From contig NZ_CALEJS010000033.1 in NCBI RefSeq assembly GCF_937898475.1, forward strand, positions 1-64,000: DNA of 64,000 nt. The letters run 5' to 3'. Below the pieces are notes generated by a model. The model was not told the origin of the DNA. It did no database searches and worked only from the letters and a program-made list of their open reading frames with translations. Origin of the DNA: an uncultured Chitinophaga sp. GTDB taxonomy: Bacteria; Bacteroidota; Bacteroidia; Chitinophagales; Chitinophagaceae. Within the stretch, counting starts at the first letter, position 1; every line of letters begins with the position of its first letter. This document shows positions 42,259 through 50,677 of this stretch, piece after piece. A program made the translations under genes and the position numbers.

Positions 42259-43095
42259 TCAGTCCTTCTCCAGCAGCTGGATGCCTGTTTTGGTAAAGGC
42301 TATTTTCTGCTGCTTATACAAAGCGCCAGTGACCATTTTGAAGGTCTTTTTGCTCATGCCGAAGAAGGCATAGATCTCTTCAGGGTCTGATTTATCATGA
42401 TAAGGCAGGTAACCGTTATTTTCCTGCAGCAGCTGTAATATCCTGCCGGTTTCATCTTCCACTTTCTTATAACCTGGCTGTCCGGCTACCACATCAATCC
42501 TGTTCTCTTCCTTGATCTTTTTGACAAAGCCCTGCAGGCGGTCGCCAATATCCACCGGGCGGAATACCTCATTAAAATGCAGCAGGCCTGTATGCAGCTG
42601 GTTAATGATCACTACATAACCCAGGTCGGTACGCCGGTAAATGATCAGGTCTACAGGGTCCATTTCCTTAACGGTCAGCTGCTCATTGCTCAGGTAGGGA
42701 TCTATTTTTTCTGTGGCGGCAATACGGCCACTGAGATTATCCAGGTAGATCTTTACCAGGTATTCCTGGCCTTTGTGCATACGGGTAAGCTGCTGGGATT
42801 TGGGCACAAACAGGTCTTTTGCCAGGCCCCAATCGAGAAAGGCGCCCTGTTCAGTAGCGTCTACCGCTTTCAGGTTCACGATGTCGCCTACAATGCCTTT
42901 AGGCCGCTCCGTGGTAGCTGTAAGCCTGTTCTCCGAATCGTGGTAGAGAAACACTTCCAGCTCATCCCCCGGTTTAGCTCCGGCCGGAACATATCTTTTG
43001 GGCAGGAGGATCTCCTGATCGCCCCCATCCATAAACAATCCGAAATCAGAACTTTTCTTCACTTTAAGCTTGTTATAGGCGCCGATGGAAATCAT
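42259..43095 (-). CDS. CvfB/YitL-like S1 RNA-binding protein
   Basis: A 278-residue protein made of S1-like domains and a winged helix, the plan of CvfB. The first domain has GAYNKLKVKKSSDFGLFMDGGDQEILLPKRY, the second VNLKAVDATEQGAFLDWGLAKDLFVPKSQQ, the third LIIYRRTDLGYVVIINQLHTGLLHFNEVF. The C-terminal winged helix reads DPEEIYAFFGMSKKTFKMVTGALYKQQKI. CvfB proteins bind RNA and affect expression of virulence or stress genes in other bacteria; the role here is unknown. A -7 element, TACCTTTG on the minus strand (43176-43183), lies about 80 nt upstream of the start. Confidence 0.9.
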   Translation of the reverse strand: MISIGAYNKLKVKKSSDFGLFMDGGDQEILLPKRYVPAGAKPGDELEVFLYHDSENRLTATTERPKGIVGDIVNLKAVDATEQGAFLDWGLAKDLFVPKSQQLTRMHKGQEYLVKIYLDNLSGRIAATEKIDPYLSNEQLTVKEMDPVDLIIYRRTDLGYVVIINQLHTGLLHFNEVFRPVDIGDRLQGFVKKIKEENRIDVVAGQPGYKKVEDETGRILQLLQENNGYLPYHDKSDPEEIYAFFGMSKKTFKMVTGALYKQQKIAFTKTGIQLLEKD

Positions 43096-43358
43096 TAATT
43101 AGCAGTTAGTTGTTAGCTGTTAGCAGTTAGTTAGTTATCAGAGATGAAAGCGGGTTAAGGCCGCGATGATCCATACAAAGGTACAATATCAGAAGTATTA
43201 TTTGTTATAAACTGTTTTTCAATTAATTACAGACATCTTTTCACACCGGAGGGTAATGTTTAAGGACAAAGCAATCAGCACTGAAAATATTTTTTATCCC
43301 TGCTGACATAAGGCTGTCACTTTCACCTTGTTGCTTTGTATCATAAAACACTACTACT
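43096..43358. promoter_or_regulatory. Divergent intergenic region with TTAGC repeats and a -7 element
   Basis: Positions 43097-43135 are a low-complexity run of GTTAG/TTAGC motifs like the one at 10031-10125. CAAAGGTA at 43176-43183 is TACCTTTG on the minus strand, an exact TAnnTTTG element for the CvfB-like gene. For the plus-strand DinB-like gene I see only the imperfect TTGCTTTG near 43330. Confidence 0.45.
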
Positions 43359-43892
43359 ATGTTACAAACCGCCACTATCCCACAGACTTCCACCCGTCTT
43401 GCCACACTTACCCGTGATTATGCAGCTTACAACCATTGGGCCAATGAACAGCTGGTTAACTGGCTGAAGAATAAACCGGCCCATCTGCAGGAGGAAGCGG
43501 TGGCATCCAGTTTCTCCGGCATCAAACAAACTTTATATCATATTCTGCAGGTACAGGAATGGTGGTTATCCAGCCTGACGGGCGTAACGCCGGAGCTTGC
43601 TTATGGCGCCGTTTTTATGGGCAAAGTGGAAGACCTGTATACGGATATCCTGGAACAGTCTGCACAATTTGTACAGCACCTGCAATCACTCAGCGATGAA
43701 GAACTGGCAGAAAACTGTTATGTAGATATTCCCTTTGTAGGAGAAGTGAAGCGCCCTGTATTCGAGATCGTTCAGCACACCATGAACCACAGTAGTTACC
43801 ACCGTGGACAGCTGATCACCATTGGTCACCAACTGGGCTGGCATGATGCGCCTATGACAGATTATATGTTCTATCTTTTAATGGCTAAATAA
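43359..43892 (+). CDS. DinB-like (YfiT-type) protein
   Basis: A 177-residue four-helix-bundle protein of the DinB superfamily. Key parts are TRDYAAYNHWANEQLVNWLKN near residue 20, FSGIKQTLYHILQVQEWWLSSL near residue 55 and the C-terminal HTMNHSSYHRGQLITIGHQLGW near residue 140, which together give the three His that bind a metal ion. Such proteins act as thiol transferases or metal-dependent hydrolases, or have unknown function. The name refers to family relation and does not imply a polymerase. No signal peptide is present. It is followed 56 nt later by a DUF3667 membrane protein, possibly co-transcribed. Confidence 0.87.
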   Translation: MLQTATIPQTSTRLATLTRDYAAYNHWANEQLVNWLKNKPAHLQEEAVASSFSGIKQTLYHILQVQEWWLSSLTGVTPELAYGAVFMGKVEDLYTDILEQSAQFVQHLQSLSDEELAENCYVDIPFVGEVKRPVFEIVQHTMNHSSYHRGQLITIGHQLGWHDAPMTDYMFYLLMAK

Positions 43893-43948
43893 ACGTAGTT
43901 GCAAATGTGATAGAAATTCGTTTAATTCGTTGAACCTACCCTATCATC

Positions 43949-44659
43949 ATGACCAACTGCAAAAACTGCGGTGCAATACTTACCGGCAAGTACTGTGCAC
44001 AATGTGGGCAAAAAGCCTCGGTAAGCCGCTTCACCATGCCAGCACTGCTGCATGAGCTGTCTCACAGCATCACACACCTGGAAACAAATATCCTGGGGCT
44101 TACTGCAGCCCTGATCTCTCAGCCCGGTCAGACCGCGCGTAATTACCTTGAGGGTCAGCGGAAGAAGTATTTTAACCCCTTCATCTATTTCCTGATCATG
44201 CTGGGCTTACAGAGCCTGGCATTTTCATTGGTACATCATGCGCCCCCGCACGCCACCCCGGCGCAGCTGGAGGCTTACAATATGCAGACGTTCATCTTCA
44301 AATACCTTAAGATCTTTTTCGTATTCCTGCTGCCGGTCAGCGCCCTGCTGATGTACCTGTTCTATCGCCGGCACAACTTCGCAGAATACTGTGTGATCAA
44401 TGTGTTTATAGCCGGCACCATCTCTTTGTCACACATATTGCTGTACCTGCTGCTGGGCACCAGTATGGAGGCAGACAGCAAGACAATGCTGTATATACAA
44501 CTGCTGATAGCGATCAGTTATACCACGTTTATGATAAGTGGATTATACCGGGAAATACCTTTATGGAAAGTGTTGTTGTACCAGGTGATCATCACCATCC
44601 TGTATTATAGCTTTAACGTAGTACTGGTGATGGTGGCTATTAATTTATTCAGGCATTAG
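43949..44659 (+). CDS. DUF3667 zinc-ribbon membrane protein
   Basis: A 236-residue protein starting with a zinc ribbon, CKNCGAILTGKYCAQCGQKA, which holds two CxxC pairs. The family block SRFTMPALLHELSHSITHLETNILGLTAALISQPGQTARNYLEGQRKKYFNPFIYFLIMLGLQSLAF follows and fits DUF3667. About five hydrophobic helices follow to the C-terminus. The family is frequent in Bacteroidota; its function is not established. The location is the inner membrane with the zinc ribbon facing the cytoplasm. Confidence 0.88.
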   Translation: MTNCKNCGAILTGKYCAQCGQKASVSRFTMPALLHELSHSITHLETNILGLTAALISQPGQTARNYLEGQRKKYFNPFIYFLIMLGLQSLAFSLVHHAPPHATPAQLEAYNMQTFIFKYLKIFFVFLLPVSALLMYLFYRRHNFAEYCVINVFIAGTISLSHILLYLLLGTSMEADSKTMLYIQLLIAISYTTFMISGLYREIPLWKVLLYQVIITILYYSFNVVLVMVAINLFRH

Positions 44660-44668
44660 TGCTGCCGC

Positions 44669-45436
44669 TTACTCTCCCAGATAGAAATGAAAACTATCGC
44701 CTCTTAAGCCCACACGCATTGCTTCGAGGGCGATTACCTCATAGGCCGGGATATTACCCAGGTTAGCATTGCAGCCTATCAGGTCAAGGAAGTATAACTG
44801 CTGATTTTTGAGGGGAGCTTCCCAGATGATCTTTTCATGGGATATGCGGGTAAGTATTTCCTGTACCAGGCCTTCGCGTACTTCGCCGGAATCGCGGTAG
44901 ATGCCAACGGTACCGTTTTCACCGGCTTCGGCAACAATATATTGCGCGCCGGCTTCCATTTCGGCATGCATTACTTCGATGTATTTGTAGGGCGGTGTAA
45001 TATGCTGGCGGTCTTTATCTTTTGACCCTACCTTGCTATAAACAGTGCCCAGTTTAGCCAGTTTTTCAATATAACCACATTTTTCTGCGTGGGGAATGGT
45101 AATGGCGCCGTCAGACACTTCGATATGTGTAATACCGTACTCTTTGATCGCTTTCACAAAATCATCATACTGGTTGCGGACCAAAAAAGCTTCAAATAGC
45201 AGTCCGCCAAAATATACAGGGATATTATATGACTGGTATACTTTTATTTTCTCTGCCAGATTAGGCGTAACATACGCCGAGCCAAATGCGAGCTTTACAA
45301 CATCTACATGAGGAGCGGAAACAGAAAGAAAATCTTTTGTATCCTGCAGGCTAAGTCCTTTGTCTGTTACCATTGTCAGTCCAAAAGAGCGTGGCTGTGC
45401 TGTACGTCCGGGTATCTTGTCCAGGTTAAAATTCAT
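44669..45436 (-). CDS. Phosphosulfolactate synthase (ComA-like)
   Basis: A 255-residue TIM-barrel protein: KPRSFGLTMVTDKGL-like opening (QPRSFGLTMVTDKGLS), HVDVVKLAFGSAYV, IPVYFGGLLFEAFLV, ITHIEVSDGAITIP, SKVGSKDKD, AGAQYIVAEAGENGTVGIYRDSGEVR and EAPLKNQQLYFLDLIGCNANLGNI. These match ComA, which adds sulfite to phosphoenolpyruvate to make phosphosulfolactate, the first step of coenzyme M synthesis in methanogens. In Bacteroidota, which make no coenzyme M, a plausible use is supply of sulfonate precursors for sulfonolipids (capnine type); this is inference and no other such gene is nearby. The final VIALEAMRVGLRGDSFHFYL is conserved. A -7 element lies at 45459-45466. Confidence 0.88.
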   Translation of the reverse strand: MNFNLDKIPGRTAQPRSFGLTMVTDKGLSLQDTKDFLSVSAPHVDVVKLAFGSAYVTPNLAEKIKVYQSYNIPVYFGGLLFEAFLVRNQYDDFVKAIKEYGITHIEVSDGAITIPHAEKCGYIEKLAKLGTVYSKVGSKDKDRQHITPPYKYIEVMHAEMEAGAQYIVAEAGENGTVGIYRDSGEVREGLVQEILTRISHEKIIWEAPLKNQQLYFLDLIGCNANLGNIPAYEVIALEAMRVGLRGDSFHFYLGE

Positions 45437-45458
45437 AGTACCAGTTTAATTAAGGCAA

Positions 45459-45466
45459 CAAATATA
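45459..45466 (-). promoter_or_regulatory. -7 element of the comA-like gene
   Basis: CAAATATA on the plus strand reads TATATTTG on the minus strand, an exact TAnnTTTG match, 23 nt upstream of the ATG at 45436. A -33 TTG at the usual distance is not evident. Confidence 0.45.
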
Positions 45467-45489
45467 GGATCAATAATGAAAAAGTCGGA

Positions 45490-45600
45490 GGTTTAATGTT
45501 TGAGGTTTGAAGTTAGTATGAGGTTTGAGGTTAAAGACAAGTGTGCCTTATTGGTATACTAACCAACAACCTTTAACCTCAAACCTCAAACTTCAAACAT
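45490..45600. repeat. GGTTTGA-family inverted repeat between DACNV-like and comA-like genes
   Basis: GAGGTTTGAGGTTAAAG at 45520-45536 is perfectly complementary to CTTTAACCTCAAACCTC at 45571-45587, and outer AATGTTTGA/TTCAAACATT parts extend the pairing to the edges. The block starts right at the stop of the DACNV-like gene and could end its transcript before the comA-like promoter. The same repeat family occurs at 14809-15211, 26801-26908 and 41320-41380. Confidence 0.65.
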
Positions 45601-46748
45601 TACAGCAATAACACATCTATCCTGTGCGCCTGCACGGCCTGTGCATGGGCAGACCAGGAGAAGACGGTGAAATAGCCGTCCTGTGATGCTACCAGGGCGA
45701 GGGAGTCCCGCTGATCATGTATAAACTGTGCGGCCGACAAATGCCGGGTACCTCCCACACTGGAAGGGTGCAGGGATATGGGATGCCCGCCAATAACAGG
45801 TTCTGTAAAATGCATCACCTCTACCGGAGTTGAGTTATTGGCACGCGCGATCTTTGCACCAAAGGTGAGCAGCTCATGACGGTCATTGATCACGGTGGCG
45901 CCATCCACTGCCGTGAGGCCGGTAATGTTCTCTACCTCTCTTCTGAGGGCGTTTTGCCAGTAAATGTCGCTGGCTGTTCCCCCATCCCGCCGTACCAGGT
46001 CTGACACGCCGGAAAACGGCGGAGACACCGGGTATTGCAGGGGATGAATAATAGACTCTTTCCAGCGGTCATGTGCGGAAGGCGTTACCAGTAAGATACC
46101 GCCCCGCCCATGCGCCCGCATAGATACGGCGATCTGTATCAGTACATTCACGGGATCGTTCCAGAGGGCGGAAGAGCTCAGGCCCAGCAGAGAAGTCAGA
46201 ATAGCCGGGCTGTCGGGCGCCAGTCCGCTGTTCTCGTCTACTATTTTAATCTGGTCGCCACGCAAAACCGCCACGTTGGTGAATTTGCCCAAACCGATGA
46301 TACGGCGTTGCTTAACTACCAGCAGCGCGGGTTCTGACACATCCAGCACAAAACAATAATTGGGCAGTTTGATCGTAGTGCCCCAGATATACAGCTCGGA
46401 ACCTTCATACCATACGCCTACATGTACGCCTGCACGTTCTACGCCTGGCGCCAGCTTTGTCAGCACCTTTACCGTGAGCGGCATACGCTGCTCGAACAAC
46501 AAGGGTTTTCCCGCCTGGTTGGGTCTGAGAAAAGCCAGTGATATCTTGGTGGAGTTTCCTTCTTCTTTACGCAGGCTGGCCCAGAAGGCCACGTCGATCA
46601 TTTTTTCAACAATCCCTGCATTGGGCGCGCAGGCCAGGTCTTCTTCCCCATTCTCTTTGGCGACCGCCAGGTGTTTGAAGAAATGCGTTTCTATAATTTC
46701 AGCCACCTTACTGGCAGCCTGGTAAGTTGTGTCATTCGTCAATTCCAT
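45600..46748 (-). CDS. DACNV-type protein with divergent diadenylate-cyclase-like domain
   Basis: A 382-residue cytoplasmic protein. The N-terminal ~190 residues (KVAEIIETHFFKHLAVAKENGEED, then VGVWYEGSELYIWGTTIKLPNYCFVLDVSEPALLVVKQ) match what I know as the putative sensor region of DACNV proteins. The C-terminal half looks like a DAC (DisA_N) fold: RGGILLVTP, an FSGVSDLVRR segment, the DGA motif in TAVDGATVINDRHELLTFGAKI near residue 281 and GTRHLSAAQFIHDQRDSLALVASQDGYFTVF near residue 331. DGA and GTRH are the nucleotide-binding motifs of c-di-AMP synthases, here separated by about 50 residues, more than in DisA. It could make c-di-AMP or another nucleotide, or only bind one. It is transcribed alone. 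Confidence 0.72.
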   Translation of the reverse strand: MELTNDTTYQAASKVAEIIETHFFKHLAVAKENGEEDLACAPNAGIVEKMIDVAFWASLRKEEGNSTKISLAFLRPNQAGKPLLFEQRMPLTVKVLTKLAPGVERAGVHVGVWYEGSELYIWGTTIKLPNYCFVLDVSEPALLVVKQRRIIGLGKFTNVAVLRGDQIKIVDENSGLAPDSPAILTSLLGLSSSALWNDPVNVLIQIAVSMRAHGRGGILLVTPSAHDRWKESIIHPLQYPVSPPFSGVSDLVRRDGGTASDIYWQNALRREVENITGLTAVDGATVINDRHELLTFGAKIARANNSTPVEVMHFTEPVIGGHPISLHPSSVGGTRHLSAAQFIHDQRDSLALVASQDGYFTVFSWSAHAQAVQAHRIDVLLL

Positions 46749-46789
46749 ACGATTACTATTAAATCCTTTTCAATTCAGTCTTGCAGCGG

Positions 46790-46797
46790 CAAAGTTA
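46790..46797 (-). promoter_or_regulatory. -7 element of the DACNV-like gene
   Basis: CAAAGTTA on the plus strand reads TAACTTTG on the minus strand, matching TAnnTTTG, about 42 nt upstream of the ATG at 46748. The remaining gap up to 47022 shows no further clear element. Confidence 0.45.
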
Positions 46798-47022
46798 ACC
46801 ATTTTCAGGCATTAGGCCTGAGCACGCCCTTGTCATGAAACAGTAAAGGCCCACCTTGCCTGGTGCGCCTTTGTCCGTTTCCGGACATCCCTTGTTCACA
46901 TGCGTACAACACAGGAATGTTACTACTCAATAAATGCAGTACTGTTGCGGGATGTATGAAATGGCAACCTTCTTGCTTTGCCCTGGTGGGATATTTCCCA
47001 CTGATGACCAAAACTACATGCT

Positions 47023-49404
47023 ATGTTCAGAAACTATTGCAAAATAGCTTTTCGCAACCTGCTTAAACACAAGACCTTTTCCATCATCAACATCTTTGGC
47101 TTGTCGCTTGGCATGGCCGTGGCCCTGTTGATAGGGCTCTGGGTGTGGGATGAGCTGTCTTACGATAAGAACTTTGAGCATTATGACGAGATAGCGGAGG
47201 TATGGCAGCGCCGCAGCGGCAACGGCGAAACGGTTGCCTTTGCAGGTGTGCCCATTCCCCTGGCAGCCGCCATACGGCAGTCATTTCCGGAAGATTTCAA
47301 ACAGGTGGCAAATGTAGCCATGAGCGGCGAATGGCTGTTCTCCTACGGGGACCGGGTATTCAGTGTCACCGGTGGCGCAGCGGAGCCCGGCGTACCCGAT
47401 CTGTTATCGCTGAAAATGTTGCAGGGCAGCAGGGCAGCACTGAAGGACCCCGGTACTATACTACTGGACCGCAGCACGGCAAAAAAATTATTTGGCACAA
47501 CAGATCCTATGGGGCAGCCAGTTAAAATAAACAATATCCTGACCCTGAAGGTGGGTGGTGTATATGAAGATTTTCCTGCTAACTGCACTTACAGCGATAT
47601 CAGTTACATCATGCCGTGGGACTTCTATGTTAACTCCTGGGATTGGATACGGGCGATCAAAGACAAATGGGATAACAGCTCCTGCGGATTACTGGTGCAA
47701 TTAAATAAAAAAGCGGATGCTGGTAAAGTGTCTCAGAAGATTACTGATCTGCTGAACAAACACATCCCTCAAAGGGATGATAGCAAAACTGGTTTGTTCC
47801 TTCATCCCATGCGTAAATGGCACCTGTATTCAGAATTTAAGGATGGCGTTAACAGCGGCGGCCTGATCACTTATGTATGGCTTTTTAGCATCATTGGGTT
47901 TTTTGTGCTGCTGCTGGCCTGCATTAATTTCATGAACCTGAGCACCGCCCGTTCTGAAAAACGCGCCAGGGAGGTTGGTATCCGCAAGGCGATCGGTTCC
48001 GAACGCATACAACTGATGGGCCAGTTTTACAGCGAATCCATACTGCTGGCATTATTTGCGCTGCTGCTGTCTGTGCTCTTTGTGCAACTGGCAATGCCCT
48101 GGTTCAACAACGTATCCGGCAAGCAGATAACAGTACCCTGGTTTAATCCGGTATACTGGTGTGTTATGACCGCGTTCTGCCTGCTCACCGGGCTGGTTGC
48201 CGGCAGTTATCCGGCTATATACCTGTCTTCCTTCCAGCCCATCAAAGTGCTGAAAGGTACTTTCCGTGCAGGGCGGCTGGCCGCTATTCCGCGGAAAGTG
48301 CTGGTAGTGGTACAGTTTACCGTTTCCGTACTGCTGATCACCGGCACTGTGATCGTTTTTAAACAGATCCAATATGCCAAAAACCGTCCTGTTGGTTATG
48401 ACCGGGAAGGCCTGCTGGCCATCCGTGAAACTACACCGGAGGTATATAATAACTATCATGCGATCAGGAACGCACTGCTGGCTACGGGCGCTATAGTGGA
48501 GATGGCAGAATCACAATGCCCTGTAACAGATATATGGGCAGGTGCTGGCGGCTTTGAATGGCAGGGAAAACCGGAAGGCATGAAAGACCGCTTTGCCAAC
48601 ATTGAAGTAAGACATGAATATGGTAAGACGCTGAGCTGGCAGTTTCTGGCAGGCCGTGATTTTTCAAGCGCCTACCGCACTGACTCCAGCGCCATCATCC
48701 TGAATGAAACCGCTGTAAAATATATGGGGTTGAAAGATCCCGTAGGGCAGATAGTACGCTGTAACGGGGAAGCCCATACGGTGATCGGCGTTATCAAAGA
48801 CATGATCATGGCTTCTCCCTACGAGCCCGTACCGCCCACTGTTTACAGTATACTGCATGTAGGAGGTAACTTTATCAACATCAAAGTAAACCCTGCTGTA
48901 AGCATGAGCAAGGCGTTGCCGCAGATTGAAGCGGTATTTAAAAAATATAACCCGGCCGCACCTTTTGAATACACCTTTACCAGCCAGGAATACGCCAGGA
49001 AATTCGGTGCGGAAGAACGCATCGGCAAACTCTCCGCCGTATTTGCCTGCCTGGCGATCCTCATCAGCTGCCTGGGTTTGTTTGGGCTCTCTTCCTTTAT
49101 GGCGGAACAACGCACCAAAGAGATCGGCATCCGCAAAGTGATGGGTGCATCGGTGTTCAACCTCTGGCGTATGCTTTCAAAAGATTTCGTGTTACTGGTC
49201 ATGCTCTCCTGCTGTATTGCCCTCCCATTTTCCTGGTATGTCCTGCAGCAATGGCTCGGTCAGTTTGAATACCGTACGTCCATTTCCGTTGGAATTTTTG
49301 TGAGCGTTATGGCCGGGGCGCTCTTTATAGCATTATCAACCGTTAGTTATCAGGCAGTTAAAACAGCACTGGCCAACCCGGTAAAAAGTCTGCGGGCGGA
49401 ATGA
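47023..49404 (+). CDS. ABC transporter permease, MacB/FtsX type
   Basis: A 793-residue inner-membrane protein with two MacB_PCD/FtsX units. The opening MFRNYCKIAFRNLLKHKTFSIINIFGLSLGMAVALLIGLWVWDELSYDKNF is typical of the large orphan Bacteroidota permeases. A periplasmic domain follows, then three helices with FVLLLACINFMNLSTARSEKRAREVGIRKAIGS near residue 290. A second periplasmic domain (residues ~450-650) and a last FtsX block with LSSFMAEQRTKEIGIRKVMGASVFNLW near residue 690 complete it. No ATPase gene is adjacent, so it must pair with one elsewhere. The substrate is unknown; relatives handle peptides, lipoproteins or resistance functions. Confidence 0.93.
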   Translation: MFRNYCKIAFRNLLKHKTFSIINIFGLSLGMAVALLIGLWVWDELSYDKNFEHYDEIAEVWQRRSGNGETVAFAGVPIPLAAAIRQSFPEDFKQVANVAMSGEWLFSYGDRVFSVTGGAAEPGVPDLLSLKMLQGSRAALKDPGTILLDRSTAKKLFGTTDPMGQPVKINNILTLKVGGVYEDFPANCTYSDISYIMPWDFYVNSWDWIRAIKDKWDNSSCGLLVQLNKKADAGKVSQKITDLLNKHIPQRDDSKTGLFLHPMRKWHLYSEFKDGVNSGGLITYVWLFSIIGFFVLLLACINFMNLSTARSEKRAREVGIRKAIGSERIQLMGQFYSESILLALFALLLSVLFVQLAMPWFNNVSGKQITVPWFNPVYWCVMTAFCLLTGLVAGSYPAIYLSSFQPIKVLKGTFRAGRLAAIPRKVLVVVQFTVSVLLITGTVIVFKQIQYAKNRPVGYDREGLLAIRETTPEVYNNYHAIRNALLATGAIVEMAESQCPVTDIWAGAGGFEWQGKPEGMKDRFANIEVRHEYGKTLSWQFLAGRDFSSAYRTDSSAIILNETAVKYMGLKDPVGQIVRCNGEAHTVIGVIKDMIMASPYEPVPPTVYSILHVGGNFINIKVNPAVSMSKALPQIEAVFKKYNPAAPFEYTFTSQEYARKFGAEERIGKLSAVFACLAILISCLGLFGLSSFMAEQRTKEIGIRKVMGASVFNLWRMLSKDFVLLVMLSCCIALPFSWYVLQQWLGQFEYRTSISVGIFVSVMAGALFIALSTVSYQAVKTALANPVKSLRAE

Positions 49405-49410
49405 ACATAA

Positions 49411-49434
49411 TGTGAATATCATTAGTTATTCACA
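49411..49434. repeat. Small perfect inverted repeat between permease and CapA genes
   Basis: TGTGAATA (49411-49418) and TATTCACA (49427-49434) are perfect arms over 8 nt, starting 6 nt after the permease stop. It may be a weak hairpin or operator. The arm spacing differs from a Crp consensus. An imperfect -7 element, TATGTTTA, follows at 49461-49468 before the CapA gene. Confidence 0.4.
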
Positions 49435-49507
49435 CCGCGAGGAATATAAAATAATTTCTATATGTTTACACTGTGTTAATCCCTGAAGAAGTTATTTTAT
49501 CATTCCT

Positions 49508-50644
49508 ATGCCGACTACAACCATTGGCCTGAAGAATGCCCGGTTACTGACATTCAATGTAATTGGGCTTGTTGCCCTGCCATGTTTCTTTTCCGGTGAT
49601 ACCGGCGTTGCGCACCGCACACGTCAGCTACCGGCGTTTATCAATCAGGACCTGCCTGCCTGGCAGGATCCGGGGGATGACACCATCAGCATCTCCATTG
49701 TAGGTGATATGATGGTGGGCTCCAGCTATCCCTCACGCAACCAGTTGCCGCCCGAAGAGGAAGGCAGTATCCTGCAGCATGCCCTGCCCTACCTGCAGCA
49801 AACCGATCTTCGTATAGGTAATCTTGAGAGCGTTATTGCAGACAGCGTAGCCGTATATAAGAAGTGCGGGGTTACACAATGCTATGCTTTCTGTACTCCG
49901 CTGAAATATGCACAGTGGTACAAAGATGCAGGTTTTGAATACCTTAACCTTTCCAACAATCACTCCTTCGATTTTGGTCCCAGGGGTGTACAGCATACAC
50001 TGGATTTTCTGAGCCGCAACAACATCCGCACCAGCGGTGTACAACAGCACCCTACAGACACACTCACTGTAAAGAATACACGCATAGGGTTTGTTTCCTT
50101 TGCGCCACACAACAACTGCCTGAACCTGAACAACGATTCGCTTGTACAGGCGCACATTACACAGCTACGGCCGCTCTGCGATGTACTGGTGGTGTTCTTT
50201 CATGGTGGTGCAGAGGGTTATTCCCGTACACGCACCCCCAAGGCAAGAGAATTCTTCTACGGGCAGGATCGCGGTGACGTGGTTCGTTTTGCGCACCTTT
50301 GCATTGACGCCGGCGCCGATATGGTGCTGGGTTCCGGGCCGCATGTAGTAAGAGGCATGGAGTTGTACAAAGAAAAGCTGATCGCCTACAGCCTGGGCAA
50401 CTTTGCCACCTATAGCCTTTTCAACCTGAAGCATCCTTATAACCTTGCGCCGCTGCTGCAGGTAAAGATCACCAGCAGGGGTCAGTTGATCTCACACAAA
50501 GTAGTATCCTTCCTGCAGCATGGAGAAGGCATACCAAAGCCGGATTCCACCATGAGCGCATTCAAACTTATGCGCACATTATCGCAGCAGGATTTCGGAT
50601 ATAATATGGATACTACGCTGAACAGTTATGCGGATGCCAACTAG
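49508..50644 (+). CDS. CapA-family (PGA_cap) protein, metallophosphatase fold
   Basis: A 378-residue protein with a hydrophobic N-terminus (LLTFNVIGLVALPCFFSG) suggesting export or a membrane anchor. The CapA core follows: ISIVGDMMVGSS (metal site), LPYLQQTDLRIGNLESVI, FCTPLKYAQWYKDAGFEYLNLSNNHSFDFG, RIGFVSFAPHNN, DVLVVFFHGGAEGYSRT and AGADMVLGSGPHVVRGMELYKEKLIAYSLGNFATYS. These Asp, Asn and His motifs are those of the calcineurin-like metal centre. CapA proteins take part in poly-gamma-glutamate synthesis in Bacillus; here no CapB or CapC gene is adjacent, so a poly-glutamate role cannot be assumed. It may process other cell-surface polymers. Confidence 0.87.
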   Translation: MPTTTIGLKNARLLTFNVIGLVALPCFFSGDTGVAHRTRQLPAFINQDLPAWQDPGDDTISISIVGDMMVGSSYPSRNQLPPEEEGSILQHALPYLQQTDLRIGNLESVIADSVAVYKKCGVTQCYAFCTPLKYAQWYKDAGFEYLNLSNNHSFDFGPRGVQHTLDFLSRNNIRTSGVQQHPTDTLTVKNTRIGFVSFAPHNNCLNLNNDSLVQAHITQLRPLCDVLVVFFHGGAEGYSRTRTPKAREFFYGQDRGDVVRFAHLCIDAGADMVLGSGPHVVRGMELYKEKLIAYSLGNFATYSLFNLKHPYNLAPLLQVKITSRGQLISHKVVSFLQHGEGIPKPDSTMSAFKLMRTLSQQDFGYNMDTTLNSYADAN

Positions 50645-50677
50645 CGAAGCATTTGTAACCAATATCCATTATTTATT

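Noticed and set aside
49411..49434. TGTGAATA...TATTCACA as a Crp operator
   Set aside because: The half-sites are too far apart for a Crp-type site (14 nt between TGTGA and TCACA, where 6 are expected), so it is listed only as an inverted repeat.
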